This document shows, one piece after another, positions 52,101 to 63,690 of a stretch of DNA of 64,000 bases (its first letter is position 1; each line of letters begins with the position of its first letter). This DNA comes from Phoronis australis (Eukaryota; Phoronida; Phoronidae). The stretch covers positions 62,001-126,000 of the forward strand of contig NMRA01000732.1 of the NCBI GenBank assembly GCA_002633005.1, in the 5' to 3' direction. The position numbers were made by a program, and so were the translations under genes. Below the pieces are notes generated by a model. It ran no database searches, was not told the DNA's origin, and saw only the letters and a program-made list of their open reading frames with translations.

Positions 52101-55100
52101 GCTAATTATATGATTTTGACTTCTGTTTGATGACTTTTGAAGTTTTTGCATTTTATAAAAAAGTCAACCTTCAATTATTCTACACCTGTCTGTTTTACCG
52201 CCTAGAGCGCAACTCAAAAATCAGGTGGTGGGCGTTAATCCAAACAGTAGTGCTTAAAAATGAAATTTCTAAGTAGTCAGGGGTGAGTCCATAGAGTCGA
52301 TCAGTTTAAGAACTTTTTATTGTCTGCCATAGTAAAGAGGAGAAGAGTACGGGTATTTTCTTTGTCAAAAAGAGGCGAGGTTCTGCTGGAGTTCACTCAT
52401 CGTTACTCAAATGTAATCTAGTTGCGTACTTGCCATGGGCTAAAATTCTGGTGAGGTGGAAGTTCTCATAGACACGGGTACTGTTAAGGAAATCTCAGTT
52501 GCATAAATTGGGGCCGCGGCTGGGCAGTAAGCTGAACATAGGGGTTTAATGGTGAAAATTCCGGGGTAAGGCGTGGAAAGCAGAGCTCGGGTGTTAACCT
52601 GACATGTACAGTGATTGTTGATTTGGGTGGACGTTGAATTTCATATCAGTTGGCAGATTTTTTGTTTTTGGATAATTACTATCATTCGAACATACGTAGC
52701 TATTCTAGTGAGAATAAAAGAATTAGAGGCCTATGTTGAATTACTTGTTTACAGAAGTCGTGTGCAGATTGTCAACTGTTGCACTGCTCAGCCTGTCTGG
52801 AGAAGGTGACGGGCCGTGACAACAGTCGACGTCGTTGCCTCAACTGTCGAATCCTGGCCTCAGGCAAGTTCCAGAAGAAAGACCTGATGGACATGCACGT
52901 ACGATACCTGCGCCATTTCCTCTCTCGGAAGAACGTGAACACAGCCACGTGTCTCGAGAAACATGATCTGGTGGAGAAGGTGTTGAACTTGTTGAGCGAA
53001 AACTACCGGCGGGAACAAGAGGAACATGATGTCATGGTTGAAGAGCTTGCGGTAATTCAAATGGAATACTTGGCTTGACCGATAGTAAAATCTCACCAAT
53101 TTCGGACAAAAATAATTGCCAAAAAATTGCTTTTTTTCTTTTTCAAAGGCTTTTATCATTGTTGGGAATGACACCAATAACAACTCAGGACCTTGTGTGA
53201 TGGCAAGCTGTTGAATAAAACTAGTGAAACATTGCCTTGGTGCTTCCTGTCTGTTTTGCAAAAACGTGAAGATAAAATTTCCCCTATCAGCCATATTGTT
53301 TCCTAAAGTGGTGAGTATTTTACCATTTTCATATTTAATACATATTAAGATGAGCACATTCATCCAGGTGTGGACTGACCATGTCTGTATTGCCAAAGTG
53401 GGCATCTGTATCCTCCTAGTGGGCACCTCCTGTGGCCTCCCAGTGGGCACCTCCTGTAGCCTCCCAGTGGGCACCTGTGACCTCCCAGTGGGCACCTCCT
53501 GTGGCCTCCCAGTTGGCACCTCCTGTGGCCTCCTAGTGGGCACCTCCTGTGGCCTCCCAGTGGGCACCTCCTGTGGCCTCCCAGTGGTCACCTCCTGTGG
53601 CCTCCCAGTGGGCACCTCCTGTGGCCTCCCAGTGACTCATACACTGTGTTGCCATAATGTTAGTGAAATTTATTTGAGGAATAAAAGAACTTCACTATAT
53701 TAATTTTGTCTTTGGGACCTCAACGCCAGTCGTTGGTGCAGGTTATTGTCACATTTTTGGTCTGACCAACTACATATTGATCACGAATAAAAGTCAATAA
53801 TTTTACATAATGCTTATTCATAGGTAGTTTTTTGCCGATTTCAGAGACAATTCCAGGCTTCAGAGGCTGTTAATAACACAGCCACAGTGCAAAGCAGTGA
53901 CACTGTGCCCGACACAGATCAAAATGCCTCAGAAGATAGTGAAGTGATGGGAAGTGACAACACCATTGTTAACAGTGTAGAGGTAACTGCTACTGAGAAC
54001 AATAACAGTGCCACGTCTGGAGATGGACAAGAAACCCCTGGCAGCAATGGTGGTGAAGATGGTGGCGATGATGGTGGCAATGATGGTGATGATGGCAGTA
54101 GCAGTACTAATAGTGACTGTGAAGACCCTGCCGTGGTGTCTAGGCGAGACAAGCGTAATGTAAGTTTATGATAAGTTATACAGTAAAACTCCTCTAATTT
54201 AGATCTATTAACTGAAGGGAGAGTTTTTAACTAAGTAAGGCAAAATCTGAATAATCTTAAGGGCCAAACTAGAACAACCCTATTGCGGAATGTTGTCCAT
54301 GTTAAGTAAAAATCCAACAGGTATTTCTGAAAAAAATAGTTTAATCTCATCTTAGCAAACTGAAACTTTATCTGTAATGCTCAAGTTATTTTTAAACTGT
54401 GATATTCTAATAATTACATGACTAAATCTTTATTCAGCAACTGTCAGGAGGGAGTTTGGTGTCAGTTTTCATGAAACGAGCCCCAAATATTTTGTCAAAT
54501 ATCTGTCCTTGTCATGAATTCTATGAGTTATTGACAACAGAAATTATTTTATTTAAGGTCTGAAAGTACCGAAGTGTCATTTTACACAAGTCTAGCAGGC
54601 TAGATTATGAATTGTTGTTTGCAATAAAGTTTAAGTTTCAGAAATTTTATTCTTTTCCATAACTTGACTGAATTTTGGAGCAGTGGCACGTTTGATTGAT
54701 TATTGATTACTAACTTGGCAAGATTTTGTTGACGCAGGTTGTTCTATGAAGCATCAGTACATGTACCCTTTTGATAAACAGATTCAGTTCTTGATGCCTG
54801 TTAAATCTTAACTGTGATTGGGAGAATAAAATGCAAGGTCAGTACCCGCCCTAGAATAGGATCTGTGCCCAGTGGCGCTATTATGTCCTGGGTAATATTC
54901 CCTTCAACCTGTAATAACCAAACTTTACTTGAGTCTGGACTCAATAATTGACCCACTGCTTGTCATGCTTCGACTAAACTTACACGTTTAACTCCGTGTG
55001 ATTGTTAACTTTTGATTAAAGTTTTGTATTCACAGGCCCTGTTCTTTCTTTTGTGTTAGTGGGTTGATTAGATACAAGGGGTGGGTGTTCATGCTGAAGA

Positions 55101-55646
55101 GTCATAGTTGACCATTCTTATGATGGGTTTACTCTGATGCTTCATTTAGTACAAATGGTCTTTTCATTAGACATCATCAGGATCATATTTACAACAATTT
55201 AGGACAACAAGTGCCAACATATACCTCACTTCACTTTATGGATGTTACCTGAGCTGTATGTTGGCACTTGTTGTCCTTAATTGTTGTAGATATGGTCCTG
55301 ATGATGTCTAATGAAAAGACAAAACTTCGAATGGAACATGAACTTTATTATTTGTGCGGTGATCGTCCGGTTTTTAATCTTACTGTGGCCTAAAACTGAT
55401 TTTAATTCATTTAGTAGTTTCTTATCGTATGTTAGGGAGATCCTCTATCGATTCGTGGAAACAGAGCCTCTCTGTCGGATTTAGAAACTGAGGAGGACTT
55501 AGCGCGACTGTCGGTCAGACAGCTGAAGGAGATACTGGCACGTAACTTTGTGGATTTCAAGGGTTGTGTGGAGAGACATGAGCTGGAGGACAGGGTAAAG
55601 AGACTGTGGCTCTCGGACTTGGAGAACAAGAGAAATCTGAAGGAAG
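49041..55646 (+). CDS. RNF34/RFFL-type E3 ubiquitin ligase, 5' part (RING exon not seen)
   Basis: Four exons are readable: 49041-49137 (ATG at 49066), 52755-53051, 53845-54159 and 55436-55646, joined by GT-AG introns in phase 0, with phase 1 at the last donor. The 298 codons seen include a FYVE-like zinc finger (HACEFCSRNF, KSCADCQLLHCSACL, RRRCLNCRIL; residues about 7-58), a first SAP-like helix pair (about 66-104), an acidic Gly/Asp/Ser-rich linker (about 150-225) and a second SAP-like region with LSVRQLKEILARNFVDFKG (about 254-275). This is the layout of RNF34 and RFFL, which end in a RING finger that recruits E2 enzymes and ubiquitinates targets such as caspases and p53-pathway proteins. 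The RING exon should follow 55646, but I find none to 64000; it may be in the gap or beyond the window. A non-coding first exon should lie before 49041. RNF34 versus RFFL cannot be decided. Confidence 0.93.
50724..50867. mobile_element. 144-bp MITE in RNF34/RFFL intron
   Basis: Ends GGGAACCATGTCTCAGATTT and AAATCTGAGACACGGTTCCC are inverse copies with one mismatch. No coding capacity. Confidence 0.85.
51115..51540 (-). repeat. CCACTAGG-motif family, inverted diverged fragment
   Basis: On the minus strand the 3' hairpin (ACCCACATAATTATAAAGATG then TAGGCGCA) and the word ATAACGGCAATATGT are recognisable, as is a core GACACCAGGGGGCAAA near 51305. In RNF34/RFFL intron 1. Confidence 0.65.
52755..53051 (+). 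CDS. RNF34/RFFL exon 2 (zinc finger and first SAP-like region)
   Basis: 297 bp after acceptor TTTACAG, before donor GTAATT. Encodes KSCADCQLLHCSACLEKV through EEHDVMVEELA. GC content is visibly higher than in the flanking introns. Confidence 0.95.
53400..53633 (+). repeat. 24-bp minisatellite, about 10 copies
   Basis: The unit is GGCACCTCCTGTGGCCTCCC plus AGTG. It lies in the intron between RNF34/RFFL exons 2 and 3. The period is a multiple of three, so it stays open on both strands (minus: PTGRPQEV units); those frames are not genes. Confidence 0.93.
53845..54159 (+). CDS. RNF34/RFFL exon 3 (acidic linker)
   Basis: 315 bp, phase 0 to 0, from RQFQASEAVNNTATV to SRRDKRN. Contains GGEDGGDDGGNDGDDG, a low-complexity stretch made of GGTGGYGATGAT-type codons. 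Confidence 0.9.
55159..55320. mobile_element. Hairpin MITE in RNF34/RFFL intron 3
   Basis: TCTTTTCATTAGACATCATC ... GGACAACAAGTGCCAACATA pairs with TATGTTGGCACTTGTTGTCC ... GATGATGTCTAATGAAAAGA around a loop of about 35 bases. The arms differ at only a few positions. Confidence 0.9.
55436..55646 (+). CDS. RNF34/RFFL exon 4 (second SAP-like region)
   Basis: Acceptor GTTAG, donor GTAGGA. Encodes GDPLSIRGNRASLSDLETEE, then LSVRQLKEILARNF and VKRLWLSDLENK; ends in phase 1. Confidence 0.93.
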
Positions 55647-58600
55647 GTAGGAAGGATAGTGCAGTGTGCGCATGGTCATGCCAATAGACTTGTACAAGTA
55701 GTTAGGCTACAGGTTATACTTTTAAATTGCTTTTTGCTGAAAACCACACTCCTATTGTCCCGACTGTCTTGTTTCCTCAAGCTCACCAAAAATTTTTTGA
55801 TTTAGGACACTTGCTGTAATAAATTTGATCTTAACTTGTCCATTGCTCAGATTAGAGACAGTTTCTGTGCTTGAGAACAACTGACAGTTGGTTTCTGCTT
55901 GAGATCAAACTCCATAAGTTGGCTTGTCATTCTCTGAGCTTGATTGCTAGCACCACTGATTTGTCAGTTTATTCCTATATCTGGAATCGTCCCTGACAAA
56001 AAAAGAAACAAGTTGAAACAGATTTCATCATAGATATGGAACTGCAGGTGCAAACGTCTACATTTTGTAACATGTATTTGTTTGACTAAAATAATAAAAT
56101 GAAAGCGCTCCGAGGAGCGACACTTGGCGAAATTAACCAAAAAGATGACGATAAAGATGATGACGAAGATGATGAATATGACGACGATGGTGGCGAGGAT
56201 GAACAATAGAAGTAAATAAATAATAACATACACATGACGAACACAGAAGTCCGAAATCAGTAATAGGCTACAGTCTTGAGCGACACTTGGCGAAATTAAC
56301 TGAAAAGACAACTACGGAGATGATGACGAAGATGACGAATATGATGATGGGGGGGGCGATGATGAACAAACATCATGGCATTCATATGACGAACTTAGAT
56401 GTCATAAATCAATAAGAAATAGGCTACAGTCTAGTTCAATAGAAGATAAACCAACATCAATGCAGCAAGAGCGCTCAACAAAGGAACAGCGTTATCAGAA
56501 AATCTCAAATAACTCAAAAAGTAGACGTCCTAGCGAAAAATGGAAAACATCTTCTGAAAGCCCAGTCAAAATTCTATCTAAACTGATGGTATCGCCTAAT
56601 TCCGTAAATTTTCCGAAAAAGATTAAATTTTGCGTTTTTCTTAAGAAATTCAAAGTCAAATAACTCGAAAACGGTAAGTCTGAGAAAAAAATTGTTATAG
56701 GCCATTTGAAAGATTATACTTCAAAGAATCTACATGCAAAAAATCACGTCTTTTTCTCTTCCCGTTTAAAATCGCACTCCAGACTACTGAAAATGGGTCA
56801 ACATGCGCCAGATCCGCCATCTTGAAAGCAACTTCCGGTTTTTTGGCTTTGTATAATAGCATGTTATAAGAAACTAATACCTGTAAAAATTCGAAGGAAT
56901 TGGTCTTATAATACGCCCTCTAGAGGAGAAAACGTTTTTAGGCCAAAATCGAGGTGCGCATGCGCGATCGCCGATATTTCTGCCATCTTTAACCGGAAAT
57001 AAACAATTTCCTGTATACTTGTAGCAAACTTCCGGTCCATTTACTGTGCCGATTCTTAGCCTTTTACGTAAAAAATTGTAGCCTCCAGAAGCATTTGAAC
57101 CTTTAAATGGAAACAAAATGGCCGCCACAGCCGCCATCTTGGATCCGATTTTGACGAAAAACAATAGGCTTCCAGTACTTCCGGTAGTACGTGTTATGTG
57201 TAAATTTCGTGATGATCGGACGAAAATTGCGACCTGTATTGTGCGAACAAACAAAAAAAATGAAATCGCTCCGAGGAGCGAACCTTGGCGAAATTAACCA
57301 AAAAGATGACCACAAAGATGATGACGAAGATGACGAATATGACGACGATGGTGGCGAGGATGAACAAAAGAACACATGACGAACGTAGAAGTCCGAAATC
57401 AGTAAGAAAAAGGCTACAGTCTTGAGCGACACTTGGCGAAATTAACGGACAAGAGAACGATGGAGATGATGACGAAGATGATGACGATGATGACGAATAT
57501 GATGATGGTGGTGGCGATGATGAACAACATGTCAACATTCATATGATGAGCTTAGATGTCATAAATCAATAAGAAATGGGCTACAGTCTAGTTCATAGAA
57601 GGAAAACCAACCTGAATGCAGCAAGAGCGCTCAACAAAGGAGCAGCGTTATCACAAAATCTCAAATAACTCGAAAAGTAGACGTTGTAGAGAAAAATGAA
57701 AAGAATCTTCTGAAAGCCCGTTCAAAATTCTATCTTAACTGATGGTATCGCTTAATTCCGTAAATTTTTCGAAAAAAATGAAATTTTGCGTTTTTTTAAG
57801 AAATTCAAAGTCAACTAACTCGAAAACGGTAAATCTGAGAAAAAAATTGTTTTCAGGCCATTTGAAAGAATATACTTCAAAGAATCTACATGCAAAAAAT
57901 CACATCTTTTTCTTCTCCCGTTAAAAATTGCACTCCAGACGACTGAAAATGGGTCAACATGCGCCAGATCCGCTATCTTGAAAGCAACTTCCGGTTTTTT
58001 GGCTTTGAATAATAGCATGCTAGGAGATACTAATACCTGTAAAAATTCAAAGGAATTGGTCTTATAATGCGCCCTCTAGAGGAGAAAACGTTTTTAGGCC
58101 AAAATCGAGGTGCGCATGCGCGATCGCCGATATTTCCGCAATCTTTAACCGGAAGTAAACAATTTCAGGTATACTTGTAGCAATATTCCGGTCCATTTAC
58201 TGTGCCGATTCTTAGCCTTTTTCGTAAAAAATTGTAGCCTCCAGAAGCATTTGAACCTTTAAATGGAAACAAAATGGCCACCACAGCCGCCATCTTGGAT
58301 TCGATTTTGACGAAAAACAATAGGCTTCCAGTACTTTTGGAAGTACGTGTTATGTGTAAATTTCGTGATGATCGGACGAAAATTGCGACCTGTATCGTGC
58401 GAACAAACAAAAAAAAATGAAAGCGCTCCGAGGAGTGAACCTTGGCGAAATTAACCAAAAAGATGACGATAAAGATGATGACGAAGATGACGAATATGAC
58501 GACGTTGGTGGCGAGGATGAACAAAAGAAGTAATAATAACATACACATGACGAACGTAGAAGTCCGAAATCAGTAAGAAAAAGGCTAGTCTTGAGCGACA

Positions 58601-59535
58601 CTTGGCGAAATTAACGGAAAAGACAAAGACGGAGATGATGACGGAGATGATGACGATGATGACGAATATGATGATGGTGGTGGCCATGATGAAGAACATC
58701 ATAACATTCATATGACGAATTTAGATGTCATTAATTATTAAGAAATAGGCTGCAGTCTAGTTCAATACAAGCTAAACCAACCTGAATGCAGCAAGAGCGC
58801 TCAACAAAGGAGCAGCGTTATCACAAAATCTCAAGTAACTCAAAAAGTAGACGTCGTAGAGAAAAATGGAAAGCATCTTCTGAAAGCCCGTTCCAAGCTA
58901 TATCTAAACAAATGGTATTGCTTAATTCCGTAAATTTTTCGAAAAAAATGAAATTTTGAATTCTTTTTAAGAAATTCAAAGTCAAATAACTCGAAAACGG
59001 TAAGTCTGAGAAAAAAATTGTTACAGGCCATTTGAAAGAATATACTTCAAAGAATCCACATGCAAAAAATCACGTCTTTTTCGCTTCCCGTTTAAAATCG
59101 CACTCCAGCACGACTGAAAATGGGTCAACATGCGCCATATCCGCCATCTTGAAAGCAACTTCCGGTTTTTGGGTTTTGTATAATAGCATGTCATAAGAAA
59201 CTAATACCTGTAAAAATTCGAAGGAATTGGTCTGATAATGCGCCCTCTATAGGAGAAAACGTTTTTAGGCCAAAATCGAGGTGCGCATGCGCGATCGCCG
59301 ATATTTCCGCCATTTTTTAACCGGAAGTAAACAATTTCCGGCATACTTATAGCAAACTTCCGGTCCATTTACTGTGCAGATTCTGAGCTTTTTACGTAAA
59401 AAATTGTAGCCTCCAGAAGCATTTGAACCTTTAAATGGAAACAAAATGGCCGCCACAGCCGCCATCTTGGATCCGATTTTGACGAAAAACAATAGGCTTC
59501 CAGTACTTCCGGAAGTACGTGTTATGTGTAAATTT

Positions 59536-60531
59536 NNNNNNNNNNNNNNNNNNNNNNNNNNNNNNNNNNNNNNNNNNNNNNNNNNNNNNNNNNNNNNNNN
59601 NNNNNNNNNNNNNNNNNNNNNNNNNNNNNNNNNNNNNNNNNNNNNNNNNNNNNNNNNNNNNNNNNNNNNNNNNNNNNNNNNNNNNNNNNNNNNNNNNNNN
59701 NNNNNNNNNNNNNNNNNNNNNNNNNNNNNNNNNNNNNNNNNNNNNNNNNNNNNNNNNNNNNNNNNNNNNNNNNNNNNNNNNNNNNNNNNNNNNNNNNNNN
59801 NNNNNNNNNNNNNNNNNNNNNNNNNNNNNNNNNNNNNNNNNNNNNNNNNNNNNNNNNNNNNNNNNNNNNNNNNNNNNNNNNNNNNNNNNNNNNNNNNNNN
59901 NNNNNNNNNNNNNNNNNNNNNNNNNNNNNNNNNNNNNNNNNNNNNNNNNNNNNNNNNNNNNNNNNNNNNNNNNNNNNNNNNNNNNNNNNNNNNNNNNNNN
60001 NNNNNNNNNNNNNNNNNNNNNNNNNNNNNNNNNNNNNNNNNNNNNNNNNNNNNNNNNNNNNNNNNNNNNNNNNNNNNNNNNNNNNNNNNNNNNNNNNNNN
60101 NNNNNNNNNNNNNNNNNNNNNNNNNNNNNNNNNNNNNNNNNNNNNNNNNNNNNNNNNNNNNNNNNNNNNNNNNNNNNNNNNNNNNNNNNNNNNNNNNNNN
60201 NNNNNNNNNNNNNNNNNNNNNNNNNNNNNNNNNNNNNNNNNNNNNNNNNNNNNNNNNNNNNNNNNNNNNNNNNNNNNNNNNNNNNNNNNNNNNNNNNNNN
60301 NNNNNNNNNNNNNNNNNNNNNNNNNNNNNNNNNNNNNNNNNNNNNNNNNNNNNNNNNNNNNNNNNNNNNNNNNNNNNNNNNNNNNNNNNNNNNNNNNNNN
60401 NNNNNNNNNNNNNNNNNNNNNNNNNNNNNNNNNNNNNNNNNNNNNNNNNNNNNNNNNNNNNNNNNNNNNNNNNNNNNNNNNNNNNNNNNNNNNNNNNNNN
60501 NNNNNNNNNNNNNNNNNNNNNNNNNNNNNNN
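59536..60531. other. Sequence gap (996 N)
   Basis: Undetermined bases inside the tandem array. The distance between intact NRF1-like sites on both sides (2,149 bp) is close to two unit lengths, so the gap size may be about right. Confidence 1.
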
Positions 60532-61776
60532 CCAAGTAAAAACGAGAGCGCTCGGAGGAGCGACACTTGGCGTAATTAATCGAAAAGACGACGATGAGGG
60601 AGACGACGACAATCATGACGATCAAGACGGCAATTATGAATAACACGATAACATTCATGTGACTAGCGAAGAAATCAAATAGAGAGCATACAATCAACTA
60701 CAATAAAGAACAATAGATGGCGCAACATGGCGGACGAGCCATGTCTTTTCCCACATTCTAAAATAGGTGGCGCTATGTGACAGTATGCAAAGCAAAGTTA
60801 TGTTTACAATAAGTATTTGGCCTGAAATTGTACAGTCTACAGAGCGCTATTCAGCCACAGTAGGACAGTGCTGGCTGGGTCAGTCTGGGTCAACTAGGCA
60901 TAACCAAAACAAAGTGAACTGAAAGCCAGCCAGCTGCATGCTTGCATAGAGGACCGAAGGAACAACGGTATCCGACAATCTCGAATAATTCAAAAAGTAG
61001 ATGTCGTAGCGCAAAATGGAAAATATCTCCTGAAAGCCCGTTCAAAACTCTATCTAAAGTGGTAGTTTGGCAAAAATCCAAAAATGTTTCGAGAAAATTG
61101 AAAATTTGCCGTTTTTTTTGAAATTCAAAGTCAAATAACTCGAAAACGGTAAGTCTGAGAAAGACGCTCTCGCAGACTTTTTGAAAGGCCATACTTCAAG
61201 GAATCCACATGCAGAAATTCATGTCATTTGCTCTTCCCATAAAAAATGCGACACCAGAGCGATTGAAACCGTGTGAACATGCCCCACAGCCGCCATCTTG
61301 AAAGTGATATCCGGTTCAATAATTTTTTATAAAAGCTTATTAAACTCAACAAACACGTGACCAGTTTGAAAGTAATTGGTTTGCAAATACGCCCTCTACA
61401 GGAGAAAACATTTTTGGCCATATTTCGGGGTGCGCATGCGCCACGTCCAATATTTCCACCATCTTTAACCGGAAGTCAACGATTTTCTGCACAACTGTAG
61501 CACATGCGTTCTAGTATATTCGTACCAATTTTCAGCTATGTATGTCGAAAAATGCGGCCTCTACGAGTATTTGACTGTGAAATCGGATACAAAATGGCCG
61601 CCACGTCCGCCATTTTGTATCCGATCATGACCAAAAACAATGGCTTTCTAGCAGTTCCCGATCTACACGTTGTGTGCAAATTTCGTGAAAATCGGACGAA
61701 AATTGCGACCTGTAGAGAGCGAACAAAAAAAAAAAAACTTGCTGTCAGACCAACATACTTAGTGACAGAGCAACAT

Positions 61777-61802
61777 ACTTGGCGAAATTTATTTCGCCAA
61801 GT
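61777..61802. repeat. Perfect hairpin closing the array
   Basis: ACTTGGCGAAAT and ATTTCGCCAAGT are exact complements around two bases. ACTTGGCGAAAT is the same word that begins each GAY-rich block of the array. Confidence 0.9.
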
Positions 61803-61825
61803 AACAAATATTTAAAGTATGTGCA

Positions 61826-61980
61826 GGTGTGGATCCAGGGTTTTAACCAAGAGGGACTGATAATGGACAAACATAGGGGGTGCTTGGGATTTCTCCAATA
61901 CAGCAATGTATAAGGTGACTTAGAATAAGGGTCTGGACCCTTATCTAGATCTGTGCCTGTGGTGGTTTGAACAGTTAGAG
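61826..61980 (+). repeat. Dispersed repeat starting CAGGTGTGGATCCAGGGTTTT-like
   Basis: Opens with nearly the same words as 23522 (GTGCGGATCCAGGATTTT) followed by a G-rich AGGGGGTGCTTGGG-type stretch. Likely the same non-autonomous element family. Confidence 0.45.
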
Positions 61981-63475
61981 AGAACATGATGCCCATCTGA
62001 AAGCTAAATCAAACATTGTTTGATTGTGTGACATACTTCGAATAGGTATGACGCAAACCATGTAGATAAAGCCAAGTGTAAATTGTCTATAGATTAAATT
62101 CTTCGTTTTCTAAATACACGAGAAAATCAAAAGAAATCAAAAAACAGTCTTGGGGTCATCTTCCAGATTCAGCTTAAATTTTGTGTATGTGATCATGGTG
62201 GGGTTCGGATGCAAAAATCCCCAGTTTAGCACTTATTGACCTCATCTTATAAAAAGCAGGTAGATTGCTATGCAATGAGAGAAAACACATAATGAGATTA
62301 GGAAGTGGGACGTGAGGACTACAAAATAAAATTGATATTACTGATTTCACTGCATTCATCACGTGACAGGGGAGGTAAATCCGTAAGCACTTTTGTAGTG
62401 TTGAAGTGGGTGTCACTCAAGTGCTTCTACAAGCCAGTCTGTGGACACTGAAATTCAGGGTTTTGGATAGATCTTGGGTATGTGAACAAAATTTTAAAAA
62501 TCTCTTGTATGGGTTTTTCATTTTTTGTTCTAAAAATGACCCAATGTTGGATTTTCTACATTTTTAAACAGATGTTTTTATCTTCGTTACATTTAAAATG
62601 GTTTCAAGAGAGATCATTAATGGGAATCAACATTTTAGGGACCATAATCCTGTCTGACATATCCATGTTACCATTTCACCCATTCAGTGTTCATAAGTGA
62701 CCGTGGGTCAGAGATCATACAGGCACAAGCGCTGACATAATTGCCTGGTGCCAATACCCATAACGGTTGACGACCTTAGAAACAATTTCTGGCTGACTTG
62801 AATAATTCATGTGACTTTTAATGAAATATTCCCATTTGTACAATATTTCAAGGCAATTAAGCTTTTATTTATAAAAAATCTTTTGAATTAAGGGTTTGAG
62901 ACTATATGAAGCAGTCGAACCGAAAATTATTTTTTCATTTTGAAGACAAAAGCTTACATTACAGGAAAGGCATCAATGTCTAAAATGCAAAAATGAAAAA
63001 ATTATCGAAATCGCATGGTGCATTTAAAAGTTATCACTATTTTTATGTGTCAAATTTTGACTTTATTTCAGGCGGGTGGGCCATCTTACAATGTCAGCAG
63101 CATAGGTTATGGATTTAAAGAGCTTAAACATTATTTTCACAAATATTTTAGCAGTAAAATTTAGTAACACGTATCTTTACCTACCATTCTGTACAATCCA
63201 AGAGTTTACTCCAGAATTTAATAATGCAGGTGTAATTTATTGAATTGAGTGGTTAAGCGCATGGACGGTTTCCAAAGTGCTAAATCTGTCACTGGTGTGG
63301 CAGCACAGGTTAGACTCATTGGAAAACATACACGTAAATAATATTTGTTTTTGGCTTATTTGGAAGCAAGACGTGGAAAACAAAAATGACGTTGATAGTG
63401 CAGCATAAGTCATCCTCAGTTACAATAGTAGACAGAAAACAAAATGTCATTGTCAAACATGCATGTGCAGTCGTT
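61981..63475. other. No gene recognised
   Basis: AT-rich sequence without domain-bearing frames or clear repeats. If RNF34/RFFL continues to the right, this would be intron. Confidence 0.45.
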
Positions 63476-63476
63476 T

Positions 63477-63690
63477 CCTTGACAGAAATGTTATGGCCAA
63501 ATTTCATGAAATTTCACCAAAGAAATCTAGTTATAGAAACTGCCACCAGGGGGCCAGCAGTATTCAAAGTATCTAAAAGTTGATGACTGATTTGATCACC
63601 ATAGAAACATACTTACAAAAATTAATGAAGCCCCTTTATGAGGTTTATGAGATACAGCTGCATACTGCCCGTAGTCAGGCACCGTAAAAT
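63477..63690 (+). repeat. CCACTAGG-motif family, short diverged fragment
   Basis: The order is CCAAATTTCATGAAA, then CCACCAGGGGGCCAGCAG (63543-63560, the closest match to the vertebrate CTCF consensus in the window), then AACATACTT and GAGGTTTATGAGATAC, as in the larger copies. Confidence 0.6.

Larger units (their letters stand above)
56101..61802 (+). repeat. Tandem array of about 1.16-kb units
   Basis: Units start GAAAGCGCTCCGAGGAGCGA at 56101, 57262 and 58419; a fourth falls in the gap and a diverged one starts at 60544. Each unit begins with two copies of ACTTGGCGAAATTAAC plus a GATGATGACGAAGATGA-type run. It then has a block with AAATAACTCGAAAACGGTAA, and a GC-richer block holding YY1-like GCCGCCATCTTG, ETS-like ACCGGAAGT/ACTTCCGGT and NRF1-like TGCGCATGCGC sites. 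The NRF1-like sites are at 56955, 58111, 59282 and 61431. Each unit closes with AAATTTCGTGATGATCGGAC and TTGCGACCTGT. The long minus-strand frames here come from the GAY run and are not called. Confidence 0.9.

Noticed and set aside
52860-53615. A 251-residue minus-strand protein with PTGRPQEV repeats
   Set aside because: Antisense to RNF34/RFFL exon 2 and through the 24-bp minisatellite; the real coding strand is plus.
55964-58711. Series of hydrophobic minus-strand proteins of 60-127 residues
   Set aside because: Each is the antisense of the GAY-rich runs in the tandem array, repeated once per unit, with no conserved start or domain.
59265-60697. Very long frames (370-430 codons) on both strands
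   Set aside because: They are open only because they cross the 996-bp run of N.
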